NCBI RefSeq assembly: GCF_003515685.1 | Contig: NZ_QWEG01000003.1 | Coordinates: 340,338-404,337 of the forward strand | Source: Neobacillus notoginsengisoli | Lineage (GTDB): Bacteria; Bacillota; Bacilli; Bacillales; Cytobacillaceae | Length of the DNA: 64,000 bases | Direction of reading: 5' to 3' | Shown here: in pieces, positions 33,358-43,312 of the stretch | Layout of the letters: each line of letters begins with the position of its first letter | Numbering within the stretch: the first letter of the stretch is position 1 | Program-made: the position numbers and the translations under genes | Notes under the pieces: generated by a model | Told to the model about the DNA's origin: nothing | The model's database searches: none | Seen by the model: the letters and a program-made list of their open reading frames with translations, nothing else

Positions 33358-35238
33358 TCAGCCCTCAGCCAGTTCGGAAAGATACGACCACCGCTCAATG
33401 AGCCTTTCAAGTTCTTCATTAAGCTCCGAATCTTCCTTCATCAAGTTGTGGGCAAGCTCGAAATTGCTGCCGGTAGTGGCCATTTCACCGGAGATTTCCT
33501 CCAGCCTGCTCTCAACCGAAGCAATTTTGTCATCGATTGTTTCCCAATCCTTCTGCTCCTGGTAGGACATTCTTTTCTTTTTCTCCCGGACCCGTGCCGG
33601 CTGGCTTTCTCCCGCAGGTTTTCCAGCCGGTGCGCTTTTTACTGCTTCCTGCTCCATATATTCAGAATAATTCCCGTAAAATGAGCCGGTTTTGCCGCCG
33701 CCATGCAAAATCAACAGCTGTTCGGCAACCTTATCAAGAAAATACCGGTCATGGGATACGGTGATGACCACACCAGGAAAGTCTTCAAGATAATCTTCAA
33801 GAACTGTCAGCGTTTGTGTATCGAGGTCATTTGTCGGCTCATCCAGCAAGAGGACATTCGGTGCTTCCATCAAAATTTTCAGGAGATACAGCCTTCGCCT
33901 TTCCCCTCCGGACAGCTTCCTGATCGGTGTTCCATGGGTAGCTGGCGGGAAGAGGAAGCGCTCAAGCATCTGTGAGACCGAAATTGTTTTCCCATCGGTG
34001 GTATCAATTACCTGGGCCGTTTCCTTGATGTATTCAATCATTCGCTGGTTTTCATCCATGTCTTCATTTTCCTGGGTATAGTAACCGATCTTCACTGTCT
34101 GGCCCATCTGATATTCTCCGCTGTCTAGCGGAATCTTTTTTGCCAATATGTTCAGCAAGGTTGTTTTACCCGTTCCGTTCCCACCGATAATCCCGATTCG
34201 GTCACCCGGTTTTACAAGCAGGTCGAACTTGTCGAGGATAACCGTTCCCCCAAATGTTTTGCTTGCTTCCTTCAGTTCAAAAACCTGTTTACCGAGCCGG
34301 CTTCCGCTTAAGGAAATATCGAGTCTTTCGGCTGATCTGGAACCGGATACGTTTTCCTCCAGCTTTTCAAAGCGGTCGATTCGCGCCTTTTGCTTCGTTG
34401 AACGGGCTTGTGCTCCCCGGCGGATCCATTCCAATTCACGTCTAAAAAGATTCTTCTGTTTATCAAGTGTCGCTGCCTCATTTTCTTCCCGGATTGCTTT
34501 CGCTTCAAGGAAATCGGCATAGTTCCCTTTGTACGTATAAAGGTTTCCGCCATCAAGCTCCATAATCCTGTTCGTTACCCGGTCGAGAAAATAGCGGTCA
34601 TGGGTAACGAGCATGACAGAACCGTTATATCCCTTCAGGTAATCTTCAAGCCAATTAACTGATGCAAAATCAAGGTGGTTTGTTGGCTCATCGAGAATCA
34701 GCAAATCAGGGGCTTCAATCAGGACCCCGGCAAGGGCGACCCTCTTTTTTTGCCCTCCTGACAGCTCGCCAACCTTCCTGCTAAACCCTTCGATGCCAAG
34801 CCTGGACAAAATCGTTTTTGCATTCGTGCTCGCATCCCAGCCATTTACAGCATCCATTTCTTTTTGCAGCTGGAATAACTCTTCCTGAATCTGTTGGTTT
34901 TCGGGGTCGGCCTCAAGCCTTGCCAGGCAATTTTCATAGTTCCGCATTGTTTTTACAACAGGGGCATCACCATGGAATACTTGGTCAAGGACTGTCAGTT
35001 CAGGATCGATCTCGGGATTTTGATCAAGATACGCGATCACGTAATCCTTCGAAGCGCTGATTTCGCCCGAATCCGAATCATCAACTCCTGCGATGATTTT
35101 TAATAAAGAAGATTTCCCGGTTCCGTTAATGCCAATCAGGCCGATTTTTTCCTTTTCGCCAACTGTAAAAGATATGTGATTGAACAATTTTTTCTCGCCA
35201 TATGTTTTCGAGAGGTTTTCAACTGTCAGCATTTTCAT
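33358..35238 (-). CDS. ABC-F family ATPase (YfmR/Uup-like)
   Basis: This 626-residue protein has two ABC domains and no membrane segments, as in ribosome-associated ABC-F translation factors. First domain: GINGTGKSSLL, LSGGQKKRVALA, LLILDEPTNHLD. Second: GGNGTGKTTLLN, LSGGERRRLYLL, LLLDEPTNDLD. A basic linker (about 240-310) lies between, and a C-terminal coiled coil (about 555-625) follows, which puts it with Uup/YfmR rather than the resistance-type members. It overlaps ypgQ by four bases. Confidence 0.9.
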   Translation of the reverse strand: MKMLTVENLSKTYGEKKLFNHISFTVGEKEKIGLIGINGTGKSSLLKIIAGVDDSDSGEISASKDYVIAYLDQNPEIDPELTVLDQVFHGDAPVVKTMRNYENCLARLEADPENQQIQEELFQLQKEMDAVNGWDASTNAKTILSRLGIEGFSRKVGELSGGQKKRVALAGVLIEAPDLLILDEPTNHLDFASVNWLEDYLKGYNGSVMLVTHDRYFLDRVTNRIMELDGGNLYTYKGNYADFLEAKAIREENEAATLDKQKNLFRRELEWIRRGAQARSTKQKARIDRFEKLEENVSGSRSAERLDISLSGSRLGKQVFELKEASKTFGGTVILDKFDLLVKPGDRIGIIGGNGTGKTTLLNILAKKIPLDSGEYQMGQTVKIGYYTQENEDMDENQRMIEYIKETAQVIDTTDGKTISVSQMLERFLFPPATHGTPIRKLSGGERRRLYLLKILMEAPNVLLLDEPTNDLDTQTLTVLEDYLEDFPGVVITVSHDRYFLDKVAEQLLILHGGGKTGSFYGNYSEYMEQEAVKSAPAGKPAGESQPARVREKKKRMSYQEQKDWETIDDKIASVESRLEEISGEMATTGSNFELAHNLMKEDSELNEELERLIERWSYLSELAEG

Positions 35239-35879
35239 TTATCGCATTCCCACTCTCTATAAAACTGTTTGAGAAAGGCTTCCATAAAGCTCTGCCTTTC
35301 TTCGGCCATTCGCCTTGCTGTTTCTGTATTCATCAAGTCCTTCAATTTGAGGAGCTTTTCGTAAAAATGATTGATACTGGACGACTTACCACTCCTGTAT
35401 TCCTCGAGTGTCATATGTTCGCGGACTGTCAGTTCTGGCGCGTAGATAGGCTGTCCTTTTTTTCCGCCAAAAGCAAAAGCCCTCGCGATTCCAATTGCGC
35501 CGATTGCGTCAAGCCGGTCGGCATCTTGGACAACTTTTGCCTCAAAGGAAGGAAGCTCCGTGCCTTGACCACCCTTGAAGGAAATGGAATAAACAATTTC
35601 GTTGATTTGTTGTTTAACCGCTCCTTCTAAACCAAGCGACGCGAGGAAAGAATCAAGCTTCTCACGGCCAGCTTCGGCCGAAGCATTCAATTTCTCATCA
35701 GGAATGTCATGCAATAAAGCAGCCATTTCGATTATGTATTTGTCGCCGGCATTTTCTTTTGCCGCGATTAAAAGAGCGTTATTCCTGACACGTTCGACGT
35801 GGTGCCAGTCATGCCCAGTCACATCTTCGCCCATTTGCTCTTTTACAAAACGTTCAATTTTGTTAATCATCCGATCCAC
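35235..35879 (-). CDS. ypgQ: HD-domain phosphohydrolase YpgQ
   Basis: A 214-residue HD-superfamily protein. The metal-binding residues are in GHDWHHVERV (H) and ALLHDIPDEK (HD), with the distal D in VVQDADRLDAIGA. Bacillus subtilis YpgQ has nucleotide pyrophosphohydrolase activity. GTG at 35879 is eight bases from GGGAG; earlier codons sit too close. It is translationally coupled to the ABC-F gene (ATGA). Confidence 0.9.
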   Translation of the reverse strand: MDRMINKIERFVKEQMGEDVTGHDWHHVERVRNNALLIAAKENAGDKYIIEMAALLHDIPDEKLNASAEAGREKLDSFLASLGLEGAVKQQINEIVYSISFKGGQGTELPSFEAKVVQDADRLDAIGAIGIARAFAFGGKKGQPIYAPELTVREHMTLEEYRSGKSSSINHFYEKLLKLKDLMNTETARRMAEERQSFMEAFLKQFYREWECDK

Positions 35880-35945
35880 TAACCGCACTCCCTTTCACCT
35901 AGCTATTTTACCATGAAGGGGCAAGGGGGTGTATTTTTCAAGCTG

Positions 35946-36366
35946 TAAATGGAAGACTTAGCGACCGAACAGCAGGTGGTAGGCTGTCCTTCGGGCTATA
36001 AAGGATAACTTATTAACCGAAGAGCAACGGACAGGCCCTCCTTCGGCTACTAAAGGCTGTCTTATTAACCGAAGAGCAACGGACAGACCCTCCTTCGGCT
36101 ACTAAAGGCTGTCTTATTAATCGAAGAGCAGCTGCCAGACCCTCCTTCGGCTACTAAAGGAAGACTTATTAATCGAAGAGCAGCGAGCAGACTGTCCTGC
36201 GGGCTCTAAAGGCCAACTTAGTGGCCGAACAGCAATAAGCAGCATGTCCTTCGGGCTCTAAAGGCAGACTTAGTGGCTGAACAGCAGTAAGCAGCATGTC
36301 CTTCGGGCTCTAAAGGCAGACTTAGTGGCTGAACAGCAGCGAGCAGCCGGGCTTTCGGGCATTAAA
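35946..36366. repeat. Tandem array A: eight 52-bp units
   Basis: The recurring CTTA(T/G) element starts at 35957, 36009, 36061, 36113, 36165, 36217, 36269 and 36321, an exact 52-bp period. Each unit contains AGCAGC- or AGCAAC-type sequence, CCTTCGG and a CCTT-N9-AAGG hairpin. Units differ by several substitutions in the linkers. The array lies between ypgQ and the terminator of the second degV gene. Confidence 0.9.
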
Positions 36367-36387
36367 AAAGTGCCGAATTGGCACTTT
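36363..36387 (-). terminator. Terminator of the second degV gene
   Basis: AAAGTGCC / GGCACTTT hairpin with a T-run on the minus strand, overlapping the degV stop. Confidence 0.9.
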
Positions 36388-37234
36388 AGTCGATGTGATG
36401 ATACCAGCTGATTCCAAGCGTGTTTTCACCGGCATGGACACCTATGGTCGCACCAAGCGGACAGCGGCGGAAGGTGAGACCCGGGAACTTTGGCTCCAAT
36501 TCCTTTTGCCAGTCGAGCGCGGCATCTTCATGGAAGCCATATAGAAGGTAGACTTCTTTAAAGCCATGCTTTTCGTAAGCGGCTCTCATATACCCTTCAA
36601 TCTTTTCCTTCGCTTTTTTCGTATTTCTCACTTTTTCTTTCGTCTCTAATCCGCCATTTACAATTGAAATGATTGGCGTGATGCTAAGCATGCTGCCGAG
36701 AAAAAATTGGACACCGCTCATACGGCCGCTCCTGTGAAGCTGTTCAAGGCTGCCAATAAGGACGTAGGTTTCATTTTCGTCACGCAGCTTTTCCAGCTCC
36801 CGAGTTATTTCCTCTACGTTTTTTCCTTCCTTTTCAAGAGCAATCCCTTTCTTTAACAAAGCCGATAAAGGGAATGCTAGTATTTTTGAGTCAATCGTTG
36901 TCACAGGTATGCTGACAAGCTGGGCTGCCTGCTGGCTGGACGAGACGGTCCCGCTTAATTTTGAGGACAAAAGAACAGTAATAATCTCATCGTAATTTTT
37001 CGCCAGCTTTTCAAATAGTTGTTGGAATGCTCCGACAGACGGCTGGGACGTTTTAGGCGGTGTTTTCAGTACCTTTAACTTTGCGTATAGCTCCTCAGCT
37101 GTAAGATCAATCCCATCGGCATATTCCACATCATCAAGGATGACGGAAATTGGAATTGTGTATAAATCTGGATGATTCCTCAGTTCCTCATCCAGATAAG
37201 CTGTGCTATCTGTCACCCAAGCTATTTTTTTCAA
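36386..37234 (-). CDS. DegV family fatty-acid-binding protein (second copy)
   Basis: A 282-residue FakB/DegV protein: WVTDSTAYLDEEL at the start, KTSQPSVGAFQQL in the lipid pocket, SSKLSGTVSSS and LHRSGRMSG. It would deliver exogenous fatty acids to the kinase FakA. TTG at 37234 follows GGGGGAG by five bases. Sequence is clearly divergent from the copy at 22463. It lies downstream of bsaA with 97 bases between. Confidence 0.9.
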   Translation of the reverse strand: MKKIAWVTDSTAYLDEELRNHPDLYTIPISVILDDVEYADGIDLTAEELYAKLKVLKTPPKTSQPSVGAFQQLFEKLAKNYDEIITVLLSSKLSGTVSSSQQAAQLVSIPVTTIDSKILAFPLSALLKKGIALEKEGKNVEEITRELEKLRDENETYVLIGSLEQLHRSGRMSGVQFFLGSMLSITPIISIVNGGLETKEKVRNTKKAKEKIEGYMRAAYEKHGFKEVYLLYGFHEDAALDWQKELEPKFPGLTFRRCPLGATIGVHAGENTLGISWYHHID

Positions 37235-37331
37235 AAAAACTCCCCCTTTTTACAATAAAGCAGCAACATTTTTATGTATTAGTGTATTCCCATGATTATT
37301 ATAATATTTATTTTCAGAAAAGTCACAGTAT

Positions 37332-37808
37332 TCAGAGTAAAGTTTTTAGCTCTTTTGCCAACTCTTCGGGTTTCTCTTGAGGTGCGAACCTTTTTACTGG
37401 CTTTCCATCCCGGCCAATCAAGAATTTTGTGAAATTCCACTTAATACTTCTGCTTCCCAAAATCCCAGGTACTGCTTCAGTTAGATAAGCGAAAAGCGGA
37501 TGTGCTTTTTCCCCATTGACATCGACTTTCGAAAATATCGGAAAGGATACTCCGTAGTTTAACGAGCAAAACGATTGGATTTCTTCCTCATCGCCCGGTT
37601 CCTGGCCGCCGAATTGATTGCATGGAAACCCAAGTATGGTGAAACCGCTGTCCTTGTAACGCTCATATAGTTCCTGTAAACCCGTATACTGAGGCGTAAA
37701 GCCGCATTTGCTCGCTGTATTGACAATTAAAACAACCTGTCCCTCGTACCGGGACATTGGGACTTCTTCACCTTTTATCGATTTCGCTTCGAATTGGTAT
37801 ATTGACAT
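37332..37808 (-). CDS. bsaA: Glutathione peroxidase family thiol peroxidase BsaA
   Basis: This 158-residue protein is a thioredoxin-fold peroxidase that reduces peroxides, in Bacillus probably with thioredoxin or bacillithiol. The peroxidatic Cys is in NTASKCGFTPQY, with the family blocks LGFPCNQFGGQEP and IKWNFTKFLIGRDG (conserved Gln and Trp present). ATG at 37808 follows GGGGAGG. It is coupled to the upstream gene by only 18 bases. Confidence 0.93.
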   Translation of the reverse strand: MSIYQFEAKSIKGEEVPMSRYEGQVVLIVNTASKCGFTPQYTGLQELYERYKDSGFTILGFPCNQFGGQEPGDEEEIQSFCSLNYGVSFPIFSKVDVNGEKAHPLFAYLTEAVPGILGSRSIKWNFTKFLIGRDGKPVKRFAPQEKPEELAKELKTLL

Positions 37809-37826
37809 TTGAATCCTCCCCACTTG

Positions 37827-38363
37827 TTATCTACGTCCTTCCGCTAGCAAAGAATATAAGCCTCCAATGGCATCCACCATGTAGACCGGAATGTCTTTCA
37901 AATCCTCTAGCTGACTCTCTGTTACGAGCCTATTGAAATCAACAACAATTTCATTCATGACAGCCGGCTGCCCATCAAGCGGGTTCCTGTATACCGTCTG
38001 GAGAATCTTCCGTTCAGATCCCCACGCTGTTTCCATATAGGTCTGAATCTCACGATAAATCAGCGGGGAATCGTCATGGACCGCCCTGAAATACAAGATA
38101 AGCTCACAGCCGGCTTTTGGCCCAGCCTGATCTTTTTCCAAAAGCTCCGAAGCAAGGTTTTCGAGACCCGCTATCAGCCTAAATTCCGCCTCGATTCCAG
38201 GGAATTCGGGGACATAGAAAAAAAGTGAAAATTGCCTAGAAATGCTGGCAAGGTCCATTAAGTCCTTCCTGTCCATGACCATGATTTTTCCATCTGCATC
38301 AAGGTCATAGAATGTTCCTTCAATAATTACTTTCATATTATCAAATGCTGTAGGATCGAACAA
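37827..38363 (-). CDS. Hypothetical protein upstream of bsaA
   Basis: A 178-residue soluble protein I do not recognise. It contains FYDLDADGKIMVMDRKDL near the N terminus and DIPVYMVDAIGGLYSLLAEG near the end. TTG at 38363 is four bases from GAGGTGT. It ends 18 bases before bsaA, so they are probably co-transcribed. The 52-bp array B begins only some twenty bases upstream of its start. Confidence 0.65.
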   Translation of the reverse strand: MFDPTAFDNMKVIIEGTFYDLDADGKIMVMDRKDLMDLASISRQFSLFFYVPEFPGIEAEFRLIAGLENLASELLEKDQAGPKAGCELILYFRAVHDDSPLIYREIQTYMETAWGSERKILQTVYRNPLDGQPAVMNEIVVDFNRLVTESQLEDLKDIPVYMVDAIGGLYSLLAEGRR

Positions 38364-38383
38364 TTTGACACCTCATTTTTGCA

Positions 38384-39107
38384 AAAAATCCGTCAAAGAG
38401 CAGTTTTATTGTCGCAGAAGTTCTCGCTATGCGACTTGATTCATTCTGAAAGCAGTTTTCATGTCGCATAAGTGCTCGCTATGCGACTTGATTCCTTCTA
38501 AGAGCAGCTTTACTGTCGCATAAGTGCTCGCTATGCGACTCGATCCCTTCAAAGAACTGCTTTCATGTCGCATAAACGCTCGCTATGCGACTGGATTCCT
38601 TCTAAGAGCAGCTTTCCTGTCGCATAAGTGCTCGCTATGCGACTGAATTCCTTCTAAGAGCAGCTTTACTGTCGCATAAACGCTCGCTATGCGACTCGAT
38701 CCCTTCAAAGAGCTGCTTTCATGTCGCATAAAAGCTCGCTATGCGACTGGATTCCTCCTAAGAGCAGCTATACTGTCGCATAAACGCTCGCTATGCGACT
38801 GAATTCCTTCTAAGAGCTGCATTCATGTCGCACAAACGCTCGCTATGCGACTGAATTCCTTCTAAGAGCAGCTTTACTGTCGCATAAACGCTCGCTATGC
38901 GACTCGATCCCTTCAAAGAGCTGCTTTCATGTCGCATAAACGCTCGCTATGCGACTGGATTCCTCCTAAGAGCAGCTATACTGTCGCATAAACGCTCGCT
39001 ATGCGACTGAATTCCTTCTAAGAGCTGCATTCATGTCGCACAAACGCTCGCTATGCGACTGGATTCCTTCTAAGAGCAGCTTTCCTGTCGCAAAGTGTAC
39101 GCTTTAT
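38384..39107. repeat. Tandem array B: thirteen full 52-bp hairpin units and a partial unit
   Basis: GTCGC occurs at 38411 and then every 52 bases to 39087. Each unit carries GTCGCATA-N9-TATGCGAC, an eight-base-pair stem, and a 27-base linker with AGAGCAGC or AGAGCTGC. Units 38671-38878 and 38879-39086 form a nearly identical four-unit (208-bp) higher-order duplication. The array fills the gap between fhs and the 178-residue gene. Confidence 0.95.
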
Positions 39108-39117
39108 ACATAACAAA

Positions 39118-39139
39118 GAGGCCCTTATACAGGAGCCTC
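39118..39139 (-). terminator. Terminator of fhs
   Basis: GAGGCCC / GGAGCCTC hairpin, downstream of fhs on the minus strand, followed by TTTGTT. Confidence 0.65.
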
Positions 39140-39166
39140 CCCGTTCATATATAGTATCATTCTTCC

Positions 39167-40852
39167 CTAGAATAAACCTACTGCGTGGCCGTTTTCATCG
39201 ACATCCATGTTCATGGCTGCCGGTTTTTTCGGCAGGCCTGGCATTGTCATAACCTCACCAGTCAAAGCGACGAGGAAACCGGCGCCAATTGACGGCTTGA
39301 ATTCACGGACGGTAATAATGAACCCAGTTGGTTTTCCAACGAGCGCCGGGTTATCAGACAATGAGTATTGTGTTTTTGCCATGCAGACAGGCAGGTTGGA
39401 CCAGCCAAGCTTCTCAAAATCTTCAAGCTGTTTCTTGGCTTTTGTAGAAAATTCAACATCAACGCCGCCGTAAACCTTTTGGACAATCGTCCTGACCTTT
39501 TCATCGATGGAATCTGACAGATCATAAAGCGGCTGAAAATTGTTTTCGCCTTTTTCAATTGCTTCTAATACCTTATGGGCTAGCTCGATGCCGCCTTCTC
39601 CGCCTTTTTCCCAAACCTCAGTTAGCGCGGCCGGTACGTTTTCCTTCTCGCACCAATCCATTAGCGCCCTAACCTCTTCCTCCGAGTCAGTGACAAATCG
39701 GTTGATCGCGACTACCGGTGGCAGGCCGAATCTTTTGATTGTTTCGATATGCTTTTTCAGATTCGCAACACCAAGAGTAAGAGCAGCCACATTTTCTTTT
39801 CCAAGCTCATTCTTTGGCACTCCGCCATGCATTTTCAGCGCGCGGATTGTTGCAACGATTACAACAGCCTCCGGACGGATGCCGGCACTGCGTGATTTAA
39901 TGTGCAAAAACTTTTCCGCACCAAGGTCTGCCCCGAATCCAGCTTCTGTGACCACATAGTCAGCCAGCCTTGTTGCCGTTGTTGTGGCGATGACAGAGTT
40001 ACAGCCATGGGCAATATTTGCAAATGGGCCGCCGTGGACCATTGCTGGTGTATGTTCAATTGTCTGGACGATGTTAGGCCTAATGGCATCCTTCAAAATA
40101 AGCGCTAGCGCTCCTTCAACACCAAGGTCCCCCGCGGTGACAGGCTCTTTTTTATCATTATAGGCAACAACCATTCTGGAAAGTCTCTTTTTCAGGTCGG
40201 CCATATCTGTCGCTAGGCAAAGCACAGCCATAATTTCAGATGCTACAGTAATATCGAAACCGTCCTCACGCGGAACCCCCTGGATTGGTCCGCCGAGACC
40301 GATAATCACCTTTCTCAAAGCACGGTCATTCAAGTCAACCGCTCGCTTCCAGACAATTCGCCGCTGGTCAATCCGCAGTTCATTCCCTTGTTGAAGATGG
40401 TTGTCAATTAAAGCTGCAAGTGCATTGTTGGCGGTCGTAATGGCATGCAGGTCCCCTGTAAAATGGAGATTAATGTCTTCCATTGGCAGTACCTGAGCAT
40501 AGCCACCTCCTGCCGCTCCCCCTTTGATTCCCATCGTCGGGCCAAGTGAAGGCTCGCGCATCGCGATCATTGCTTTTTTGCCAATCCGGTTAAAAGCATC
40601 GCCGAGTCCGACTGTTACAGTCGACTTTCCTTCCCCTGCCGGAGTCGGATTGATAGCGGTTACAAGAATGATTTTACCAGGTTGCTTTTCCTTCAGTCTG
40701 TTCAATGCCTCTGTCGAAAGTTTTGCCTTGTACTTTCCGTACAACTCAAGATCGTCTTCTGTCAGTCCGACATTTGCAGCAATTTCTGTAATTGGCTGCA
40801 TTTTCGCTTCCTGTGCAATTTCAATGTCCGACTTGTGCTTGATTTTCTCCAA
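39167..40852 (-). CDS. fhs: Formate-tetrahydrofolate ligase
   Basis: This 561-residue enzyme makes 10-formyl-tetrahydrofolate from formate, tetrahydrofolate and ATP. The nucleotide loop [14 protein letters not shown] (about residues 69-82) and the following [26 protein letters not shown] region are intact, with [15 protein letters not shown] and a C-terminal [13 protein letters not shown] at 40852 follows GGGGGA by seven bases. Length is typical. It is a single-gene unit ending at its own terminator. Confidence 0.96.
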   Translation of the reverse strand: MEKIKHKSDIEIAQEAKMQPITEIAANVGLTEDDLELYGKYKAKLSTEALNRLKEKQPGKIILVTAINPTPAGEGKSTVTVGLGDAFNRIGKKAMIAMREPSLGPTMGIKGGAAGGGYAQVLPMEDINLHFTGDLHAITTANNALAALIDNHLQQGNELRIDQRRIVWKRAVDLNDRALRKVIIGLGGPIQGVPREDGFDITVASEIMAVLCLATDMADLKKRLSRMVVAYNDKKEPVTAGDLGVEGALALILKDAIRPNIVQTIEHTPAMVHGGPFANIAHGCNSVIATTTATRLADYVVTEAGFGADLGAEKFLHIKSRSAGIRPEAVVIVATIRALKMHGGVPKNELGKENVAALTLGVANLKKHIETIKRFGLPPVVAINRFVTDSEEEVRALMDWCEKENVPAALTEVWEKGGEGGIELAHKVLEAIEKGENNFQPLYDLSDSIDEKVRTIVQKVYGGVDVEFSTKAKKQLEDFEKLGWSNLPVCMAKTQYSLSDNPALVGKPTGFIITVREFKPSIGAGFLVALTGEVMTMPGLPKKPAAMNMDVDENGHAVGLF

Positions 40853-40960
40853 AAAAAATCCCCCACATTCACTGTTAGAATAATAGCAACTGCCACTCTA
40901 TTGTAACAAATCTGTCGATAGAAAGGAGTGATTTTTATCCTTCTTGGAAAATTTTATTAT

Positions 40961-41000
40961 TTTGGGCGAAAACCATCGAAATGGCTCTCACCCAAAATGT
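40961..41000 (-). terminator. Terminator of topB
   Basis: TTTTGGG / CCCAAAA outer stem with an inner CCAT / ATGG, directly downstream of the topB stop. Confidence 0.7.
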
Positions 41001-43183
41001 TACTTTTTTGCTGAATTTCTTCGCGGTTGATTGTCAAAATCCATTTTCCAGGAGTAATAGTCTTTCTCAGGATTTTTTTCATACCGAAGGATTGCGTTGA
41101 ATTTGGTGCCTTTTTTGCTCGTCAGCCCCCTGACATTGGCAGACCCGTTTTTCAAAAGGCTTTTTACCATCGTTGGCGTCGGTTTCTTTTTCAGTGCAGC
41201 CAGGAATTTGTCGTTTTTCCAGATAACAAATTTACAGCCGCTTTTCCAATTGCTGCAGCCAAACCCTTTTTGGCCTTCAATTATGCTTCCTCCGCACGCC
41301 GGACATTTTCCGAGTACTTCAGCTGTCTTTCTTGTCCTGGATACCTCTTGAAGGATTTCTGATTTTGCAGCCTTTATCCTTTCGACTGAGGAAGACGTGA
41401 AACCAAAAATCATTGGCAAAAACTCTTCCTTTTGAACTTTTCTCTTTTCAATATCGTTCAGAGTCTTTTCAAGCCTGCCGGTGAATTCGAGATCAAAAAG
41501 CTCCGTTATTGGAAAGGTTTCAACTAAATTCCGGCCAAGGCTTGTACAATTCAGGTTTTTGTTTTGTGCTTCGATATAGCCGATATCCTTTAGTTTTTTA
41601 ATTGTTTCCGCTCTGGTTGCCGGCGTGCCGATACTGTAGCCTGAAAGAATCGCCGCCATCATTTCCTCGCTGTCCTCTTTTTCCTGACCTTTTCCGCACG
41701 TCTCCATGACGCGTAGGAGCGTCTTTTCGGTATGATGCTTAGGAGGTTTTGTTACATGTGACGTGAGGTCCGTTTTGCAAAGTTCAACTTGTTCGTTTAG
41801 CTGGACATTTGGCAAAAGAGTATCCTTGGATTCAATCCTTTCAACCTTTTTCCATCCCTCGACTAGCTGGACTTTTCCTTTTGAAACGAATGCGCCCTTA
41901 AGACCCGAACTTGGAATAGAAGTGGTAATTCTTGTTTCTTCATATTCGGCCGCTGGCATAAACTGCATGATAAAGCGGTTCTTTATCGCATGATAGACGG
42001 TTGATTCATCGGGTGTCAGCGTTTTAGGGATGAGGTAAGTCGGGATAATGGCACTGTGGCTTTCGACTTTCGAGGAATCAAATACTCGCTTTGATATTGA
42101 GAATTTGATTTCGTTTTTATATGGCAGATTCTCAGACAGAAGTTCAAGGACTTTCGCAGCCTTTCCGGCAAGCGATTCTTCTAGTACTGAGCTTGCAGTT
42201 CTTGGATACGTTATAAATTTTTTTTCATATAAAGACTGAGCCGTTTTCAAAACTTTATCGGAAGTCCAGCCTTTGTATTTACTTGTGATATAGCCTTGAA
42301 GATTGGAAAGATTGAATAAAAATGGGGGCTGTTCCCGTTTTTTCTCGGTCTTTTTATCTGTAACCAGCCCATTATGGCCTTGAATCGCCGCCTGGACCTC
42401 TTCAAGATCATTCTTTTCTTTGAAGTTTTCCTGTTCATTCGCCTGGTATGCGCCTTCATATCCCTCATTGCTTTCAGTTCTAAACAATGCTGTCAGCTTA
42501 AAATAATTTTCAGGAACAAAGTTTTCAATTTCTTTGTCTCTGTCATAAATGATTTTCAAAGTTGGCAGCAGCACCCGGCCGATATTGAGCGCTTTTCCTG
42601 AACCTTTTTGGTACTTTAAGGTTGCGGCGGAGGTCAGATTGATGCCAATCGTCCAATCGGCCCATTGCCGGCTCATACCCGCATCAAGCAGCGGCCTCAA
42701 TTCGGAGTTCGATTTCAGCGCACCGAGCCCTTTTAACACTTCTGTGGGCGTCCATTCATTGAGAAGAAGCCTATAAACCAGCTTGTTCGTTTTGCTGTTA
42801 TAAATAATACTGTCGCCAATCAGCTGCCCTTCACGGTCATAGTCGCAGGCTGACACAATCCCGTCGACGTCTTTCCTATTTATCAGGCTGTAAATGGTCT
42901 TGAGCTGTTTTTTGGCACCCAAATCATCTTTTTCCCGGTTTTTCGGATCACTCTTTACTTTGTATTTAAATTGATCAGGGATGAATGGAAAGTTGTCCAT
43001 TTTCCACTTCGACATTTTCGGGTCATAATCCTTAGCGTCATAGAGTTGGAGCAAATGGCCGAATGCCCATGTGATAATATACTCTTCCCCTTCATAATAT
43101 CCATCCTGTTTACCTCTGATTTTCAAGGCATCCGCGATGTTTTTCGCAACAGATGGCTTTTCAGCAATAATGACTTTTTTCAT
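41000..43183 (-). CDS. topB: DNA topoisomerase III
   Basis: This 727-residue type IA topoisomerase relaxes and decatenates DNA. The Toprim domain has VIIAEKPSVAKNIADAL at the start and CDYDREGQLIGD for metal binding; the catalytic Tyr is in KKFITYPRT. A single C-terminal zinc finger (CPACGG ... C) is followed by a short basic tail. ATG at 43183 is eight bases from GGTGG and gives the same length as Bacillus subtilis TopB; an in-frame extension of ten residues is unlikely. Confidence 0.95.
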   Translation of the reverse strand: MKKVIIAEKPSVAKNIADALKIRGKQDGYYEGEEYIITWAFGHLLQLYDAKDYDPKMSKWKMDNFPFIPDQFKYKVKSDPKNREKDDLGAKKQLKTIYSLINRKDVDGIVSACDYDREGQLIGDSIIYNSKTNKLVYRLLLNEWTPTEVLKGLGALKSNSELRPLLDAGMSRQWADWTIGINLTSAATLKYQKGSGKALNIGRVLLPTLKIIYDRDKEIENFVPENYFKLTALFRTESNEGYEGAYQANEQENFKEKNDLEEVQAAIQGHNGLVTDKKTEKKREQPPFLFNLSNLQGYITSKYKGWTSDKVLKTAQSLYEKKFITYPRTASSVLEESLAGKAAKVLELLSENLPYKNEIKFSISKRVFDSSKVESHSAIIPTYLIPKTLTPDESTVYHAIKNRFIMQFMPAAEYEETRITTSIPSSGLKGAFVSKGKVQLVEGWKKVERIESKDTLLPNVQLNEQVELCKTDLTSHVTKPPKHHTEKTLLRVMETCGKGQEKEDSEEMMAAILSGYSIGTPATRAETIKKLKDIGYIEAQNKNLNCTSLGRNLVETFPITELFDLEFTGRLEKTLNDIEKRKVQKEEFLPMIFGFTSSSVERIKAAKSEILQEVSRTRKTAEVLGKCPACGGSIIEGQKGFGCSNWKSGCKFVIWKNDKFLAALKKKPTPTMVKSLLKNGSANVRGLTSKKGTKFNAILRYEKNPEKDYYSWKMDFDNQPRRNSAKK

Positions 43184-43280
43184 ATATTTAACCACCATTC
43201 CTTTTGTGGACACGTCCTTATTTTACCTCAGGAATGGAATTCGCTCAATTTAAGACAGTTGAAGAATTGATTTACAGGTA

Positions 43281-43307
43281 AAAAAAAACACCACATAAAT
43301 GAGGTGG
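43281..43307 (-). terminator. Terminator of the 88-residue gene
   Basis: CACC / GGTG-based hairpin followed on the minus strand by nine T, just after the stop at 43313. Confidence 0.65.
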
Positions 43308-43312
43308 AGTAC

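Noticed and set aside
38384..39107. CRISPR array with 25-base repeats and 27-base spacers
   Set aside because: The would-be spacers are almost identical from unit to unit and no cas gene is present, so this is a tandem repeat.
35946..39107. Origin or attachment site based on tandem repeats
   Set aside because: No DnaA boxes, AT-rich unwinding region or integrase is present; the units are hairpin repeats only.
40853..40960. Tetrahydrofolate riboswitch ahead of fhs
   Set aside because: The upstream region is short and lacks recognisable conserved junction sequences or an expression platform.
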